Source: Amnibacterium flavum (GTDB taxonomy: Bacteria > Actinomycetota > Actinomycetes > Actinomycetales > Microbacteriaceae). Taken from it: 64,000 nucleotides of DNA. Shown piece after piece: positions 55,834 to 64,000 of this stretch (its first letter is position 1; each line of letters starts with the position of its first letter). The notes beneath the pieces are model-generated. The model was not told the DNA's origin. It worked only from the letters and a program-made list of their open reading frames with translations, and did no database searches. The stretch lies in contig NZ_QEOP01000002.1 of the NCBI RefSeq assembly GCF_003097495.1, forward strand, positions 1,240,001 through 1,304,000, written 5' to 3'. The translations under genes were made by a program, and so were the position numbers.

Positions 55834-56604
55834 GTGAAAACCCGCGAGCCGATCTACGCCGTCGCGATCGGCATCGGCCGGTCCCTCTTCGCTGCATGGC
55901 GACTCAAGCGCCGCGCGACCGGACTCGAGAACATCCCCGCCACCGGTGGCGCAGTCCTCGCCATGACGCATTTCGGCTACCTCGAATTCGCTCTCGTCGA
56001 ATGGCAGACCTGGCTGCACAACCGACGCCGGATCCGCTTCATGGCCACCAAGCGCGCCTTCGACAAGCCGGGTGTGGGCTGGCTCCTGCGCGGTATGCGC
56101 CACATCGAGGTCGACATGTCCTCCGGCGGCGCCGCGTACGCGAACGCCGTCGCCGCGCTCCGCCGGGGTGAGCTGATCGGCGTGTTCCCCGAAGCAGGAG
56201 TCAGCGCCAGCTTCACGGTGCGCGATCTCAAGACCGGAGCGGTCCGCCTCGCCGCCGAGGCGGGCGTCCCCGTCATCCCCGTTGCGGTCTGGGGCGGCCA
56301 GCGCCTGTTGACGAAGAACCGCAAGATCCGGCTCCGGGATCGCTTCGGGGTGAACGTCGATTTCGCGTTCGGCTCACCCATTCAGGTTCGGCCCGATGAT
56401 TCCGTCGCCCTGAGGACCGAGGAACTGCGCGACGAGCTCCAGTCGCTGACCGACCGGCTGCAGGCCGACTACCCGGTCGACGGGACGGGTGAGTGGTGGC
56501 AGCCCCGTCACCTCGGTGGAACAGCACCCACCGTAGAAGAGGCGGCGGCGGCGGAGACGGAACGCGCCCGCCGCCGGGCGCTCGCCGACGAGTCGACCGG
56601 CTGA
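55834..56604 (+). CDS. plsC: 1-acyl-sn-glycerol-3-phosphate acyltransferase family protein
   Basis: A 256-residue PlsC-type acyltransferase that adds the second acyl chain in phosphatidic acid synthesis or acylates a related lipid. The catalytic His is in THFGYLEF (His46), but the motif is H-x4-E (Glu51) instead of H-x4-D. The FPEG block reads VFPEAGVS, and VPVIPVAVWGGQ follows. Both changes are seen in some actinobacterial members. The C-terminal 50 residues are a Glu/Ala/Arg-rich helix. The GTG start is supported by the -10 element. Confidence 0.85.
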   Translation: MKTREPIYAVAIGIGRSLFAAWRLKRRATGLENIPATGGAVLAMTHFGYLEFALVEWQTWLHNRRRIRFMATKRAFDKPGVGWLLRGMRHIEVDMSSGGAAYANAVAALRRGELIGVFPEAGVSASFTVRDLKTGAVRLAAEAGVPVIPVAVWGGQRLLTKNRKIRLRDRFGVNVDFAFGSPIQVRPDDSVALRTEELRDELQSLTDRLQADYPVDGTGEWWQPRHLGGTAPTVEEAAAAETERARRRALADESTG

Positions 56605-56651
56605 TATCGGGTCGCGGCACCGCGCCCAGGATCTCTCCTGGTTCGTGCTCA

Positions 56652-56657
56652 TATCCT
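56652..56657 (+). promoter_or_regulatory. -10 element of a leaderless promoter (photolyase gene)
   Basis: TATCCT ends six bases before the ATG at 56664. Confidence 0.45.
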
Positions 56658-56663
56658 GACGCG

Positions 56664-58025
56664 ATGGCGTCACCTTCACTCGTCTGGTTCCGCGATGATC
56701 TGCGCGTTGCGGACCATCCCGCCCTCGCCGTCGCCGCCGAACGCGGCGAGCCGATCGTCGCGCTGTACGTGCTCGACGAGGAATCGCGAGGCATCCGGCC
56801 CCTCGGTGAGGCGGCCAAGTGGTGGCTGCATGCCTCCCTGCTCTCCCTGCAGGCGAAGCTGGACGAGTTGGGCGGGAAGCTCGTCCTCCGCAGGGGCGCC
56901 GCTGCCGACATCGTGCCGGCGCTCGCGGAGGAGCTCGACGCGGGTCTGGTCGTCTGGAACCGACGTTACGGCGGGCCCGAGCGGGACGTCGACACCGCGA
57001 TCAAGAGCGCGCTGAGGGAGGCGGGACGCGTCGTGCACAGCATGCCCGGGTCCCTCTTGATCGAGCCGTGGGAGGTCAGCACGGGAGAGGACAAGCCCTA
57101 TCGGGTGTACTCGCCGTTCTTCAACGCACTGACCGAGCGCTTCAAGCGCGAACCTCCCCGCGACCCGATCGCCGTCCCCGCGAAGCTGACGAAGCCCCGC
57201 GGTTCGGCGGTGCCGGCGAGCGACGAGCTCGACGACTGGGGCCTCCTCCCGACCCGGGACTGGGGTGAGGGCCTGGCCGAGATCTGGACCCCCGGGGAGG
57301 ACGCCGCGCACGAGCGGATGGAGCAGTTCCTCGCCGATGATGTGTCGGGCTACTCCGACGATCGCGACTTCCCCGGTCACGATGCGACGAGCCGGCTCAG
57401 TCCGCGTCTCCGGTGGGGCGAGCTGTCGTCCCCGCAGGTGTGGGCGGCCGCACGCGGACACACCGGGAAGGGCGCCTCGACGTTCCGGAACGAACTGGCC
57501 TGGCGCGACTTCGCCTGGCACACGCTCTTCTACTCCCCCGACCTGCACCGCGTGTCGTGGCGCGAGGAGTACGAGAAGTTCCCGTGGCCGCGACTCAAGC
57601 CGAGCCAGCTGAAAGCCTGGCAGCGCGGGGCTACCGGAATCCCCCTCGTCGATGCGGGGATGAGGCAGCTGTGGCATCACGGCTGGATGCACAACCGCAG
57701 CCGCATGGTCACGGCATCGTTCCTGATCAAGCACCTGCTCATCGACTGGCGTCACGGCGAGGAGTGGTTCTGGGACACCCTCGTCGACGCCGATGCCGCG
57801 AACAATCCCTTCAACTGGCAGTGGGTTGCCGGGTCCGGTGTCGACGCGGCCCCCTACTTCCGGATTTTCAACCCCGAGCGGCAGGCCGACAAGTTCGACC
57901 CCGAGGGCGCCTACGTGAAGCTCTGGGTCCCCGAGGCCGGCTCCGATGACTACCCCGACCCGATCGTCGACCTCAAGGAAGGACGCGAGCGTGCGCTCGC
58001 GGCGTGGGAGCAGGTTCGTCGCTGA
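56664..58025 (+). CDS. phr: Deoxyribodipyrimidine photolyase
   Basis: A 453-residue class I photolyase/cryptochrome that repairs UV pyrimidine dimers with blue light. The N-terminal antenna domain starts LVWFRDDLRVADHPAL; the FAD domain has SRLSPRLRWGELS, ELAWRDFAWHTLF and the diagnostic WMHNRSRMVTASFLIKHLL and DADAANNPFNWQWVAGSG. The ATG at 56664 has a TATCCT element six bases upstream. Confidence 0.95.
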   Translation: MASPSLVWFRDDLRVADHPALAVAAERGEPIVALYVLDEESRGIRPLGEAAKWWLHASLLSLQAKLDELGGKLVLRRGAAADIVPALAEELDAGLVVWNRRYGGPERDVDTAIKSALREAGRVVHSMPGSLLIEPWEVSTGEDKPYRVYSPFFNALTERFKREPPRDPIAVPAKLTKPRGSAVPASDELDDWGLLPTRDWGEGLAEIWTPGEDAAHERMEQFLADDVSGYSDDRDFPGHDATSRLSPRLRWGELSSPQVWAAARGHTGKGASTFRNELAWRDFAWHTLFYSPDLHRVSWREEYEKFPWPRLKPSQLKAWQRGATGIPLVDAGMRQLWHHGWMHNRSRMVTASFLIKHLLIDWRHGEEWFWDTLVDADAANNPFNWQWVAGSGVDAAPYFRIFNPERQADKFDPEGAYVKLWVPEAGSDDYPDPIVDLKEGRERALAAWEQVRR

Positions 58026-58109
58026 CGAGCGGGCTCGGGCTCGCGCTCGGGCATTCCCCGGACCGGGCGGCGCGCCGAGCCGGTAACGCGATGCTCCGGG
58101 AGACTCGAC

Positions 58110-59295
58110 TCAGAGGGTGACGACAAGTTTGCGCGCGGACACGCCCGCGCGAAGCAGGTCGAGGGCCGGCTGCAGCTGCTCGAGTCCCGACCCGACGACC
58201 TGCGGTTCCGGAAGAGCGAGGTAGCGGCCCTCGGCCAGCGCGCCGGGCAGGAATCGCTCCCACAGCATGGGGCCGACCTCGTTGTTCATCAGGGTGCTCC
58301 CCCACACGAATCTCGCCCGGATCCCGTGGCGTGCGCAGCGCGCCTGCAGGACCGCATTGCTCGCCACGAGGCGAGCCATGACACGGAGGAACTTCACGCT
58401 GAGTCCCGGGCGCCTCGGGATCGACTCGAACGACACCGGGGGCGACGCCATCATGACGCGCTTCGTGCCCGTGGCAGCGGCGATCGCGACGGCCTTCTCC
58501 GCGGATCCCGTTCCGACGGCAAAGATCCCGGCGACCGATTCGCCCGCGACGGCGGACGCGATGTCGGCGACCGCGGTCGCGCTTGTGTACTCGAAGACGC
58601 GACTCGCACCCAGGCGGCGCATGAGGTCGTGGTTCTTCTTCGATGCTGTTGCGACCACGTCGTAGCCCGCGGCGACGGCGAGCTGGATCGCGTTGCTGCC
58701 GACGCTCGTCGAGCCACCCCAAACGACGACGGTCTCTCCGGTGGGCGCGGCCCCGGGAACGGGGGGGGCGGAGGCCGAGACCGTCGTTCTGGAACAGAGC
58801 GGATGCCGCCGTCGAGATCGCCAGCGGGAGGACCGCAGCCTGCTCGAAACGCATGGAGTCGGGTACGGGCGCCGCGAGATCCTCGCGGACTACCGTGTAC
58901 TCCTGGAACCCGCCCTCGGCGGTGTGATTCCGCTTCTTCTCCATGCCGACCGCGTACGCCAGCACACGATCCCCCACCGCGAATCGTGTGACGCCGGCTC
59001 CGATCTCCACCACCTCGCCCGCGATGTCCTCGCCGAGCACGGAGGGATAGGGCAACCACCGATACATCAGATCCCCGCTCCACTGCTTGATCGAGTCGAG
59101 CGGGTTCACCGCGATCGCGCGGTTGCGGACGACGAGTTCGCCCGCGAGCGGTCGCGTGTAGGCGGCCGGCCCCACTCGGAGGTCGGCGCGACTGGACGGG
59201 AGCCACGCGGCCGAGTTGCGCGGAGTAGACTCCGCGGCGGCCTGGCTGCCACCAGCGGAATCGGGGGCGGGGATCGGCGCGGAGGGAACGGTCAT
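58110..59295 (-). pseudogene. Alcohol dehydrogenase-like gene with a homopolymer frameshift
   Basis: A zinc-binding dehydrogenase (MDR, quinone-reductase-like) split between two frames. The N-terminal part from ATG 59295 (MTVPSAPIPAPD) runs through VNPLDSIKQWSGDLMYRWLP and PSVLGEDIAGEVVEIGAGV up to ALFQNDGLGLRPP; the C-terminal part continues in another frame with TGETVVVWGGSTSVGSNAIQ and ends at 58110. The shift lies in a run of eight G at 58761-58768 (eight C on the coding strand); seven would restore one frame of about 395 residues. It may be a sequencing error, a real mutation or slippage. ATG 59331 is rejected because it lies in an operator. Confidence 0.85.
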
Positions 59296-59323
59296 GGGGG
59301 CTCCAGAGTCGAGGGCATGTCCT

Positions 59324-59342
59324 GATGACATGTTGTGTCATC
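59324..59342. promoter_or_regulatory. TetR-type operator 1
   Basis: GATGACA-TGTTG-TGTCATC is a palindrome with seven-base arms, 29 bases before the dehydrogenase start. Confidence 0.8.
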
Positions 59343-59354
59343 ACTCTAGTCGCT

Positions 59355-59371
59355 ATGACACGAAGTGTCAT
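59355..59371. promoter_or_regulatory. TetR-type operator 2
   Basis: ATGACA-CGAAG-TGTCAT repeats operator 1; the centres are 30 bases apart, about three helical turns. Its left arm coincides with the ATGACA -35 hexamer of the regulator gene, 17 bases before TAGAGT (59378-59383), so binding would block that promoter. Confidence 0.8.
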
Positions 59372-59390
59372 CACGGCTAGAGTCATCCGT

Positions 59391-59948
59391 ATGACCAGGT
59401 GGGCTCCCGATGCTCCGGCACGCCTCGAACAGGCGGCGATCGAGCTGTTCGCCTCTCGGGGCTACGCAGCGACGACGGTTCCCGAGATCGCCGAGCGCGC
59501 CGGGCTGACCACTCGCACGTTCTTCCGTCACTACACCGATAAGCGCGAGGTGCTGTTCCTGCGGGAGCGTGATTTCCCCCGCATCGTCAGTGAACTCCTC
59601 GCCGCCGCACCGCCTGCCCTCACCCCGTGGGGACTCGTCATGCACGGATTCGAGACGGTCGTCTCCCGAGACTTCGACGGCTGGCGCGAGGGGATGCGGC
59701 GTCGTCGCGCGATCATCCGCTCCGACCCGCACTTGCGGGAACGCGAGCTCCTCAAATCCTCGATGCTGTCGCGTGCCATCGAGGAAGCGCTCGTTGCACG
59801 CGGTGCGGAGGACGCCGAACTGCTGGCCCGGCTGGGATCGGCGGTTTTCGACACCGCGCTCGATGCCTGGCTCGACGACGATGCCGACCCGCCGCTGCTC
59901 CAGGTGCTCCGCGCAACCCGGGCTCGGATGCTCCGGCTCGTCGACTGA
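59391..59948 (+). CDS. TetR family transcriptional regulator
   Basis: A 185-residue TetR repressor. The helix-turn-helix spans about residues 10-55 (LEQAAIELFASRGYAATTVPEIAERAGLTTRTFFRHYTDKREVLF); the rest is an all-helical ligand domain. It is divergent from the dehydrogenase gene and most likely binds the twin ATGACA-N5-TGTCAT operators between them, controlling both. The ATG at 59391 is seven bases after TAGAGT, so it is probably leaderless. The ligand is unknown. Confidence 0.93.
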   Translation: MTRWAPDAPARLEQAAIELFASRGYAATTVPEIAERAGLTTRTFFRHYTDKREVLFLRERDFPRIVSELLAAAPPALTPWGLVMHGFETVVSRDFDGWREGMRRRRAIIRSDPHLRERELLKSSMLSRAIEEALVARGAEDAELLARLGSAVFDTALDAWLDDDADPPLLQVLRATRARMLRLVD

Positions 59949-59970
59949 CGCGAGTGCCGGCGGACTCCGC

Positions 59971-61134
59971 CTACCGGGTCGTGCGGTACGGGCGGAAGAA
60001 GTCGCGCAGTTCCTGCGCGTACAGCTCGGGCTCCTCGAACGGTGCGAAGTGGCCGCCCCGGGCCGGCTCGGTGGCGCGCGCCAGGTTGGTGGAGCGCTCG
60101 AGCCAGGGCAGCGGGGCGCGCACGATGTCGCCCTGGAAGATCGAGAATCCCGTCGGCACCTCGGTGCGGCGGGCGAGCTGCTCGGGCGGGATCCTGGAGT
60201 TCGCGTTGTACATCCGCATCGACGAGCCGATGGTCTGCGTCAACCAGTAGATGGTGACGTTGGTGAGGGTCTGGTCCTTCGTGAAGCGCGTCTCGACGTC
60301 GCCGTCGCAGTCGCTCCAGGCTCGCAGCTTCTCGACGATCCACGCCGCGAGACCGACCGGCGAGTCGTTCAGCGCCAGCGCCGCCGTCTGCGGTTTGGTG
60401 CGGTGCATCGCCGCGTAGGCGCCTTCGCTCGCATTCCAGTCGGCGGCTCCGGCGAGCCACGTCCGCTCGTCGGGCGTCAGCTCGCCGGGATCGAGTGCCG
60501 GCGACGGCAGGCCCGCGTCCATGCGATGCACCGCGATGAGACGGTCGGGGTAGTCGAGACCCAGGTAGCGCGTGACGTGCGACCCGATGTCACCGCCCGC
60601 GGCACCGAACCGGTCATAGCCCAGGACTGTCATGAGCTCTGCCCACAGGCCCGCGACCTCGATCGAATTCAGCGCCGGATCGGGATGATCGGAGTAGCCG
60701 AAGCCGGGTATGTCGGGCACGATCACATCGAACGCATCGGCGGGGTCGGCTCCGTGAGAGCCGGGGTCGGTGAGGAGCGGGAGGACCTCGGTGTAACGCC
60801 AGAAGGAATCGGGCCAGCCATGCGTCAGCACGAGAGGAAGCACGGGGCCGGACGGAGCTTCGGCCTTGGCGTGGAGGAAGTGGATTCCTCTGCCTGCCAC
60901 ATCGACCTGGAAGTGCGGGAACCGCTGAAGCTTCTCGCGCTGGGCCTCCCAGTCGAATCCGTCGATCCAGTAGGCGACCAGTTCGCGCAGGTAGTCGAGG
61001 TCGGTTCCGAGCGCCCACCCGGCGTCGGAAGGCGCGTCGGGCCAGCGGGTCGAGCGCAGTCGCGAGCGAAGGTCATCGAACTCGGCAGCGTGCGGCGGGA
61101 GTTCGAAGGGCTGGGGTGCAGCCCCTCTCGTCAT
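59971..61134 (-). CDS. Epoxide hydrolase (EHN domain family)
   Basis: A 387-residue epoxide hydrolase. The N-terminal EHN domain (ELPPHAAEFDDLRSRLRSTRWP) is followed by an alpha/beta hydrolase core with LTHGWPDSFWRYTEVLP, the nucleophilic Asp in GAAGGDIGSHVTRYL and the His in GGHFAPFEEPE. It hydrolyses epoxides to diols. The start ATG 61134 shares one base with the MFS gene stop (TAATG), so they are one operon; the transporter may export the related compound. Confidence 0.9.
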   Translation of the reverse strand: MTRGAAPQPFELPPHAAEFDDLRSRLRSTRWPDAPSDAGWALGTDLDYLRELVAYWIDGFDWEAQREKLQRFPHFQVDVAGRGIHFLHAKAEAPSGPVLPLVLTHGWPDSFWRYTEVLPLLTDPGSHGADPADAFDVIVPDIPGFGYSDHPDPALNSIEVAGLWAELMTVLGYDRFGAAGGDIGSHVTRYLGLDYPDRLIAVHRMDAGLPSPALDPGELTPDERTWLAGAADWNASEGAYAAMHRTKPQTAALALNDSPVGLAAWIVEKLRAWSDCDGDVETRFTKDQTLTNVTIYWLTQTIGSSMRMYNANSRIPPEQLARRTEVPTGFSIFQGDIVRAPLPWLERSTNLARATEPARGGHFAPFEEPELYAQELRDFFRPYRTTR

Positions 61135-62450
61135 TAGCGCGACACCTCCGACTCGGACGCCTCCCCGACGCCACCCGGTGCGGGAGGGTCGGCCTGCGTG
61201 GCCCGCGCCGCGGCGATCGCGGCACGCCCAGACGGAACCATGACGGCGATCACGAGGACGACGATCGTCAGCAGTCCGGCGCAGACGAGCAGCAGCTGCA
61301 CGCTGATCACGTCGGCCAGCGGTCCGAAGATCGTCATTCCGATCGGAGTCGCGAGCGCCATCACGATGCCGACGTAGCTGAAGACGCGTCCGTGCTTGTC
61401 GGGGGGAACGGTCTCCTGCACGAGCGTCATGAACGGGGTCGAGAAGAGCGGGACGAGAAGCCCGATCACGAACATGAATCCGTAGAAGACCCAGAGGTTG
61501 GGGCTGAGTCCCAGTGCGATGGTGAAGACGGCGAAGCCGAAGATGGAGAAGAGGATGAGCCCGATCCGGCTGCGCTTCGCGAGGACCGTCGACACGAGCG
61601 CACCGCCGAGGAGCATGCCGACACTGAATGCGACCTCGAGGACGGCGACCATCCACACCTCGGTGCCGAAACTGCGGGCGACCATGAGGGGTGTGATGAA
61701 CGAGGGCGCGACGGTGAGCAGGAAGATGATGGCGAACAGAACGAGCAGCCAGCGCACCACACCGTGGTTCCAGATGTACCGGAACCCCTCGACGAGGTCC
61801 TGGCGGTAGCTCGTGGTCTTCTCGGAGATGGAGGCCAGGGTCGGAACGGCGACGAGCGCGAGGAAACCGATGCCGATCGCCGCGGTGATCGTGTCGATAA
61901 AGAACAGCGGGATCAGCCCGAACAGGCCGAAGATCGCCCCAGCGGCCGCGGGTGCGAGCAGAGCCATCGCGGACTGGATCGTGCCGAAGATTCCGTTGAC
62001 CCGCATCAGCTGATCGGGCGGGGCGATCTGCGGGATCATCGCCTGGACGGCGGGGGTCTGGAACCCCGCGCCGACGGATCTCGCCGCGACGGCGAGCAGG
62101 ATGATCCAGAGATCGGTCACCCCGTTGAGCATGAGGAATGCCAGCACGAGGGTGACGACGGCGATGGTCCCGTCGGCCACCATGACGAGCACGCGGCGGT
62201 TCATGCGGTCGGCGATGACACCGCCGAAGATGGACACGATGCCCTGCGGGAGGAACGCGGCGAGTGCGTAGATCGCGACCGCGAGACCCGACCGCGTCTC
62301 GAACGTCACGTACCACATGACCGCGTACTGGACGAGCATCGAGCCGAACAGCGAGACCGTCTGCCCGCTGAGGAACAGGGTGACGTTGCGCTTCCAGTGC
62401 TCGCCCACCGGTGCCGTGCTCGAGGGCGCGGTGGGGTCGGACTCCGTCAT
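61134..62450 (-). CDS. MFS transporter, MFS_3/enterobactin-exporter-like
   Basis: A 438-residue major facilitator with about twelve helices; NVTLFLSGQTVSLFGSMLVQ and GGVIADRMNRRVLVMVADG are typical of the MFS_3 exporters of macrolides and siderophores. AAGGGTGAG precedes ATG 62450, preferred over ATG 62465. It is coupled to the epoxide hydrolase downstream. The substrate is not predictable. Confidence 0.9.
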   Translation of the reverse strand: MTESDPTAPSSTAPVGEHWKRNVTLFLSGQTVSLFGSMLVQYAVMWYVTFETRSGLAVAIYALAAFLPQGIVSIFGGVIADRMNRRVLVMVADGTIAVVTLVLAFLMLNGVTDLWIILLAVAARSVGAGFQTPAVQAMIPQIAPPDQLMRVNGIFGTIQSAMALLAPAAAGAIFGLFGLIPLFFIDTITAAIGIGFLALVAVPTLASISEKTTSYRQDLVEGFRYIWNHGVVRWLLVLFAIIFLLTVAPSFITPLMVARSFGTEVWMVAVLEVAFSVGMLLGGALVSTVLAKRSRIGLILFSIFGFAVFTIALGLSPNLWVFYGFMFVIGLLVPLFSTPFMTLVQETVPPDKHGRVFSYVGIVMALATPIGMTIFGPLADVISVQLLLVCAGLLTIVVLVIAVMVPSGRAAIAAARATQADPPAPGGVGEASESEVSR

Positions 62451-62653
62451 CTCACCCTTCTTCATCTCGTGGGGTGTGGATCGCGTATCCGCGCGCCGCG
62501 GAGATCGCGTCGACGCCTCTCCTCGATGCTGTCATGCGCCCGTTCCCGCTGAAAGCTGTTTCCGAAGATTCTGTTCGGGGCCACCGACACCGGCTCGGTC
62601 TCACATCGGCGACAGTCGGCGGACAGCCCATCGATGAAGACCGGGGGAACGCC

Positions 62654-62659
62654 CATAAT
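62654..62659 (+). promoter_or_regulatory. -10 element of a leaderless promoter (TMEM175-like gene)
   Basis: CATAAT ends six bases before the GTG at 62666. Confidence 0.5.
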
Positions 62660-62665
62660 GGCGGG

Positions 62666-63286
62666 GTGAACCGGGAACGCAGCCTTGATCGCCTGATCAC
62701 GTTCTGCGACGCGGTCGTCGCGATCGCCATCACTCTGCTCGGGCTGCCGCTCGTCGACCTCGCCGGCGACTTCGACTCGGACGGCTCGGAGACGGTCGGC
62801 GAGCTCCTCGCGTCGAACTGGCCGCGACTGTTCTCCTTCCTGCTCAGCTTCCTCGTCATCGCCGTGTTCTGGATGGGCCATCACCGCATCTACAACGGCG
62901 TCCGGACGGCGTCGCACGGACTGGTCTGGGTGAACGTGCTGTGGCTGATCCCGATCGTGTTCCTCCCATTCCCGACCGAGCTGCTCGCCACGACCGGCAC
63001 ACGCGATGTCGGGATCTCGGCCCTCTACATCGGGACGCTCCTGGTGATCGCGCTTCTGCTGCTGCTGCAGGTCGTCGTCATCAGACGATCTGCCGCGATC
63101 GTGACGGAAGAACCCGTCAGCGCGGTGCCCTCCATCGTCACGTCGACGCTGTTCGCAGTGGCACTCGTCATCGCGTTGCTCGTCCCGACGGTCAGTCTCT
63201 GGCCGCTGCTCATCCTGATCCCCGGAAACCTCATCAGCGGGGCCATCGAGAAGAGACTCGCGCGCCGTCGCGGTCAGGTGCGGTAG
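62666..63286 (+). CDS. TMEM175-like potassium channel family protein
   Basis: A 206-residue membrane protein with six hydrophobic helices. The family signature R-x3-F-S-D-G-x-x-AIAITLL appears in helix 1 as RLITFCDAVVAIAITLLGLPL (residues 9-29), with Cys-Asp-Ala replacing Ser-Asp-Gly. FWMGHHRIYNGV is the conserved loop. TMEM175 homologues are K+ channels; conductance here is an inference. The gene overlaps the convergent aminotransferase gene by 13 bases. Confidence 0.85.
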   Translation: MNRERSLDRLITFCDAVVAIAITLLGLPLVDLAGDFDSDGSETVGELLASNWPRLFSFLLSFLVIAVFWMGHHRIYNGVRTASHGLVWVNVLWLIPIVFLPFPTELLATTGTRDVGISALYIGTLLVIALLLLLQVVVIRRSAAIVTEEPVSAVPSIVTSTLFAVALVIALLVPTVSLWPLLILIPGNLISGAIEKRLARRRGQVR

Positions 63287-64000
63287 AGACGCACGGCCTC
63301 GCCCATGCGGGAGACCGCGTCGCGCAGGATGGGGCGGGGCATTGCGAAGACGAGGCGCACGAAGCCCTCGTATCCGCGCCCGCAGAGCGCCCCGTCGGTC
63401 AGAGCCACGCCGGCGTGCTCTCGGAAGAAGTCGGCCGGCGAGCCCGTGATGCCGAGGCGGCGGCAGTCGAGCCATGCGATGTAGGTCGCGTCGGGAGGCG
63501 TGTACCCGATCTCGGGAAGATGCTCGGCGAGCAGCCGCTCCAGCTCGCGCCGATTGCCGTCGAGGTATCCCACCGTGTCGAGGAGCCAATCGCGCCCCTC
63601 GGAGAAGGCGACGGTCGCCGCGATGACCCCCGGGGTGGATGCCCCGTGCACGACGGAGAAGCCGAAGTCCGCGTAGGCCGCTTCGTCCTCATCGTTCGAC
63701 GTGATCAGCTGCGCGGCTTTGAGCCCGGGGAGGTTCCAGGCCTTCGACGCCGAGGTGGCGGTGATGGTGTGGCTCGCTGTCGCGGGCGAGAGCGACGCGT
63801 ACGGGATGTGGCGACCGTCGTAGCGCAGCGCGGCGTGGATCTCGTCGGCGAATACCCTGCCGCCGTGCGCCTCGACGACCTCGGAGATGGCCTCGAGCTC
63901 GTCCCGGGTGAGTGCCGTGCCCGTCGGGTTGTGCGGATTGCAGAGCACGAGAGTCTCGGCGCCCGCGGCGAAAGCGGCGTCGACGGCTTCGAGATCGTGC
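63274..64000 (-). CDS. PatB/MalY-type PLP aminotransferase or C-S lyase (partial)
   Basis: The last 242 codons of a leftward class I/II PLP enzyme that continues beyond the right edge. LCNPHNPTGTALTRDEL, VFADEIHAALRYDG (PLP-binding Asp and partner), and the PLP lysine in ATSASKAWNLPGLKAAQ are seen, followed by the small domain. HNPTG and SKAWNLPGLK are characteristic of MalY/PatB cystathionine beta-lyases. It probably cleaves C-S bonds. Confidence 0.88.
   Translation of the reverse strand, partial: HDLEAVDAAFAAGAETLVLCNPHNPTGTALTRDELEAISEVVEAHGGRVFADEIHAALRYDGRHIPYASLSPATASHTITATSASKAWNLPGLKAAQLITSNDEDEAAYADFGFSVVHGASTPGVIAATVAFSEGRDWLLDTVGYLDGNRRELERLLAEHLPEIGYTPPDATYIAWLDCRRLGITGSPADFFREHAGVALTDGALCGRGYEGFVRLVFAMPRPILRDAVSRMGEAVRLYRT

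Noticed and set aside
59329-59331. ATG start for the dehydrogenase at 59331
   Set aside because: It lies in TetR operator 1; ATG 59295 gives a normal N-terminus.

Overview
The window is high-GC chromosomal DNA of an actinobacterium, most likely of the family Microbacteriaceae. The basis is strong G/C bias at third codon positions, many GTG starts, a perfect mycobacterial-type LexA box, a perfect HspR (HAIR) operator, and many leaderless genes with a TANNNT -10 element 6-7 bases before the start codon. Most genes are housekeeping or catabolic. I see no rRNA, tRNA, insertion sequence or CRISPR array.

Layout. 0-4.4 kb: a cut NUDIX-like gene, an S4 RNA-binding protein and the propionate operon prpD-prpB-prpC (methylcitrate cycle). 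4.4-9.1 kb: a small gene behind a LexA box, a Pr6Pr membrane protein, a secreted amine oxidase whose domain order is circularly permuted, a cold-shock protein, an FKBP lipoprotein and a Cys-tRNA(Pro) deacylase. 9.1-18.6 kb: acyl-CoA ligase, then a three-gene overlapping operon (YbdK/ATP-grasp fusion, asparagine-synthase-like amidotransferase, S9 peptidase) that looks like a peptide-amide metabolite pathway, followed by a small acetyltransferase, an F420-type nitroreductase and a phosphatase. 19-25 kb: a DeoR-controlled sugar locus with two class II aldolases, a FGGY kinase and a solute-binding lipoprotein, but no permeases. 25-33 kb: DUF1992 protein, cysK-cysE, a 45-residue zinc-ribbon gene, AI-2E transporter, EEP nuclease, and a DesK/DesR-like two-component pair next to a fatty-acid desaturase. 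33-42.7 kb: transporters, oxidoreductases, acetyltransferase, esterase, RNase H, and a C-terminal remnant of an ABC permease.

42.7-46.6 kb is an accessory island with base composition unlike its neighbours. It holds decayed coding fragments, a three-gene cassette that may be a toxin-antitoxin-chaperone (HigB-HigA-SecB-like) module, and two small membrane proteins of unknown function. 46.6-64 kb returns to core genes: a ClpC-type unfoldase under a HAIR element, hydrolase, dehydrogenases, DEAD-box helicase, acyltransferase, photolyase, a frameshifted alcohol dehydrogenase divergent from its TetR regulator with twin operators, epoxide hydrolase with MFS transporter, a TMEM175-like channel and a cut PatB/MalY aminotransferase.

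A family of short GC-rich repeats (core GCCCRCYGAGCGCAGCGAAG) is scattered in gene-free stretches at 18.7, 25.05, 38.4 and 53.4 kb. The most interesting items are the permuted amine oxidase, the possible chaperone-controlled toxin module, and the peptide-amide operon.
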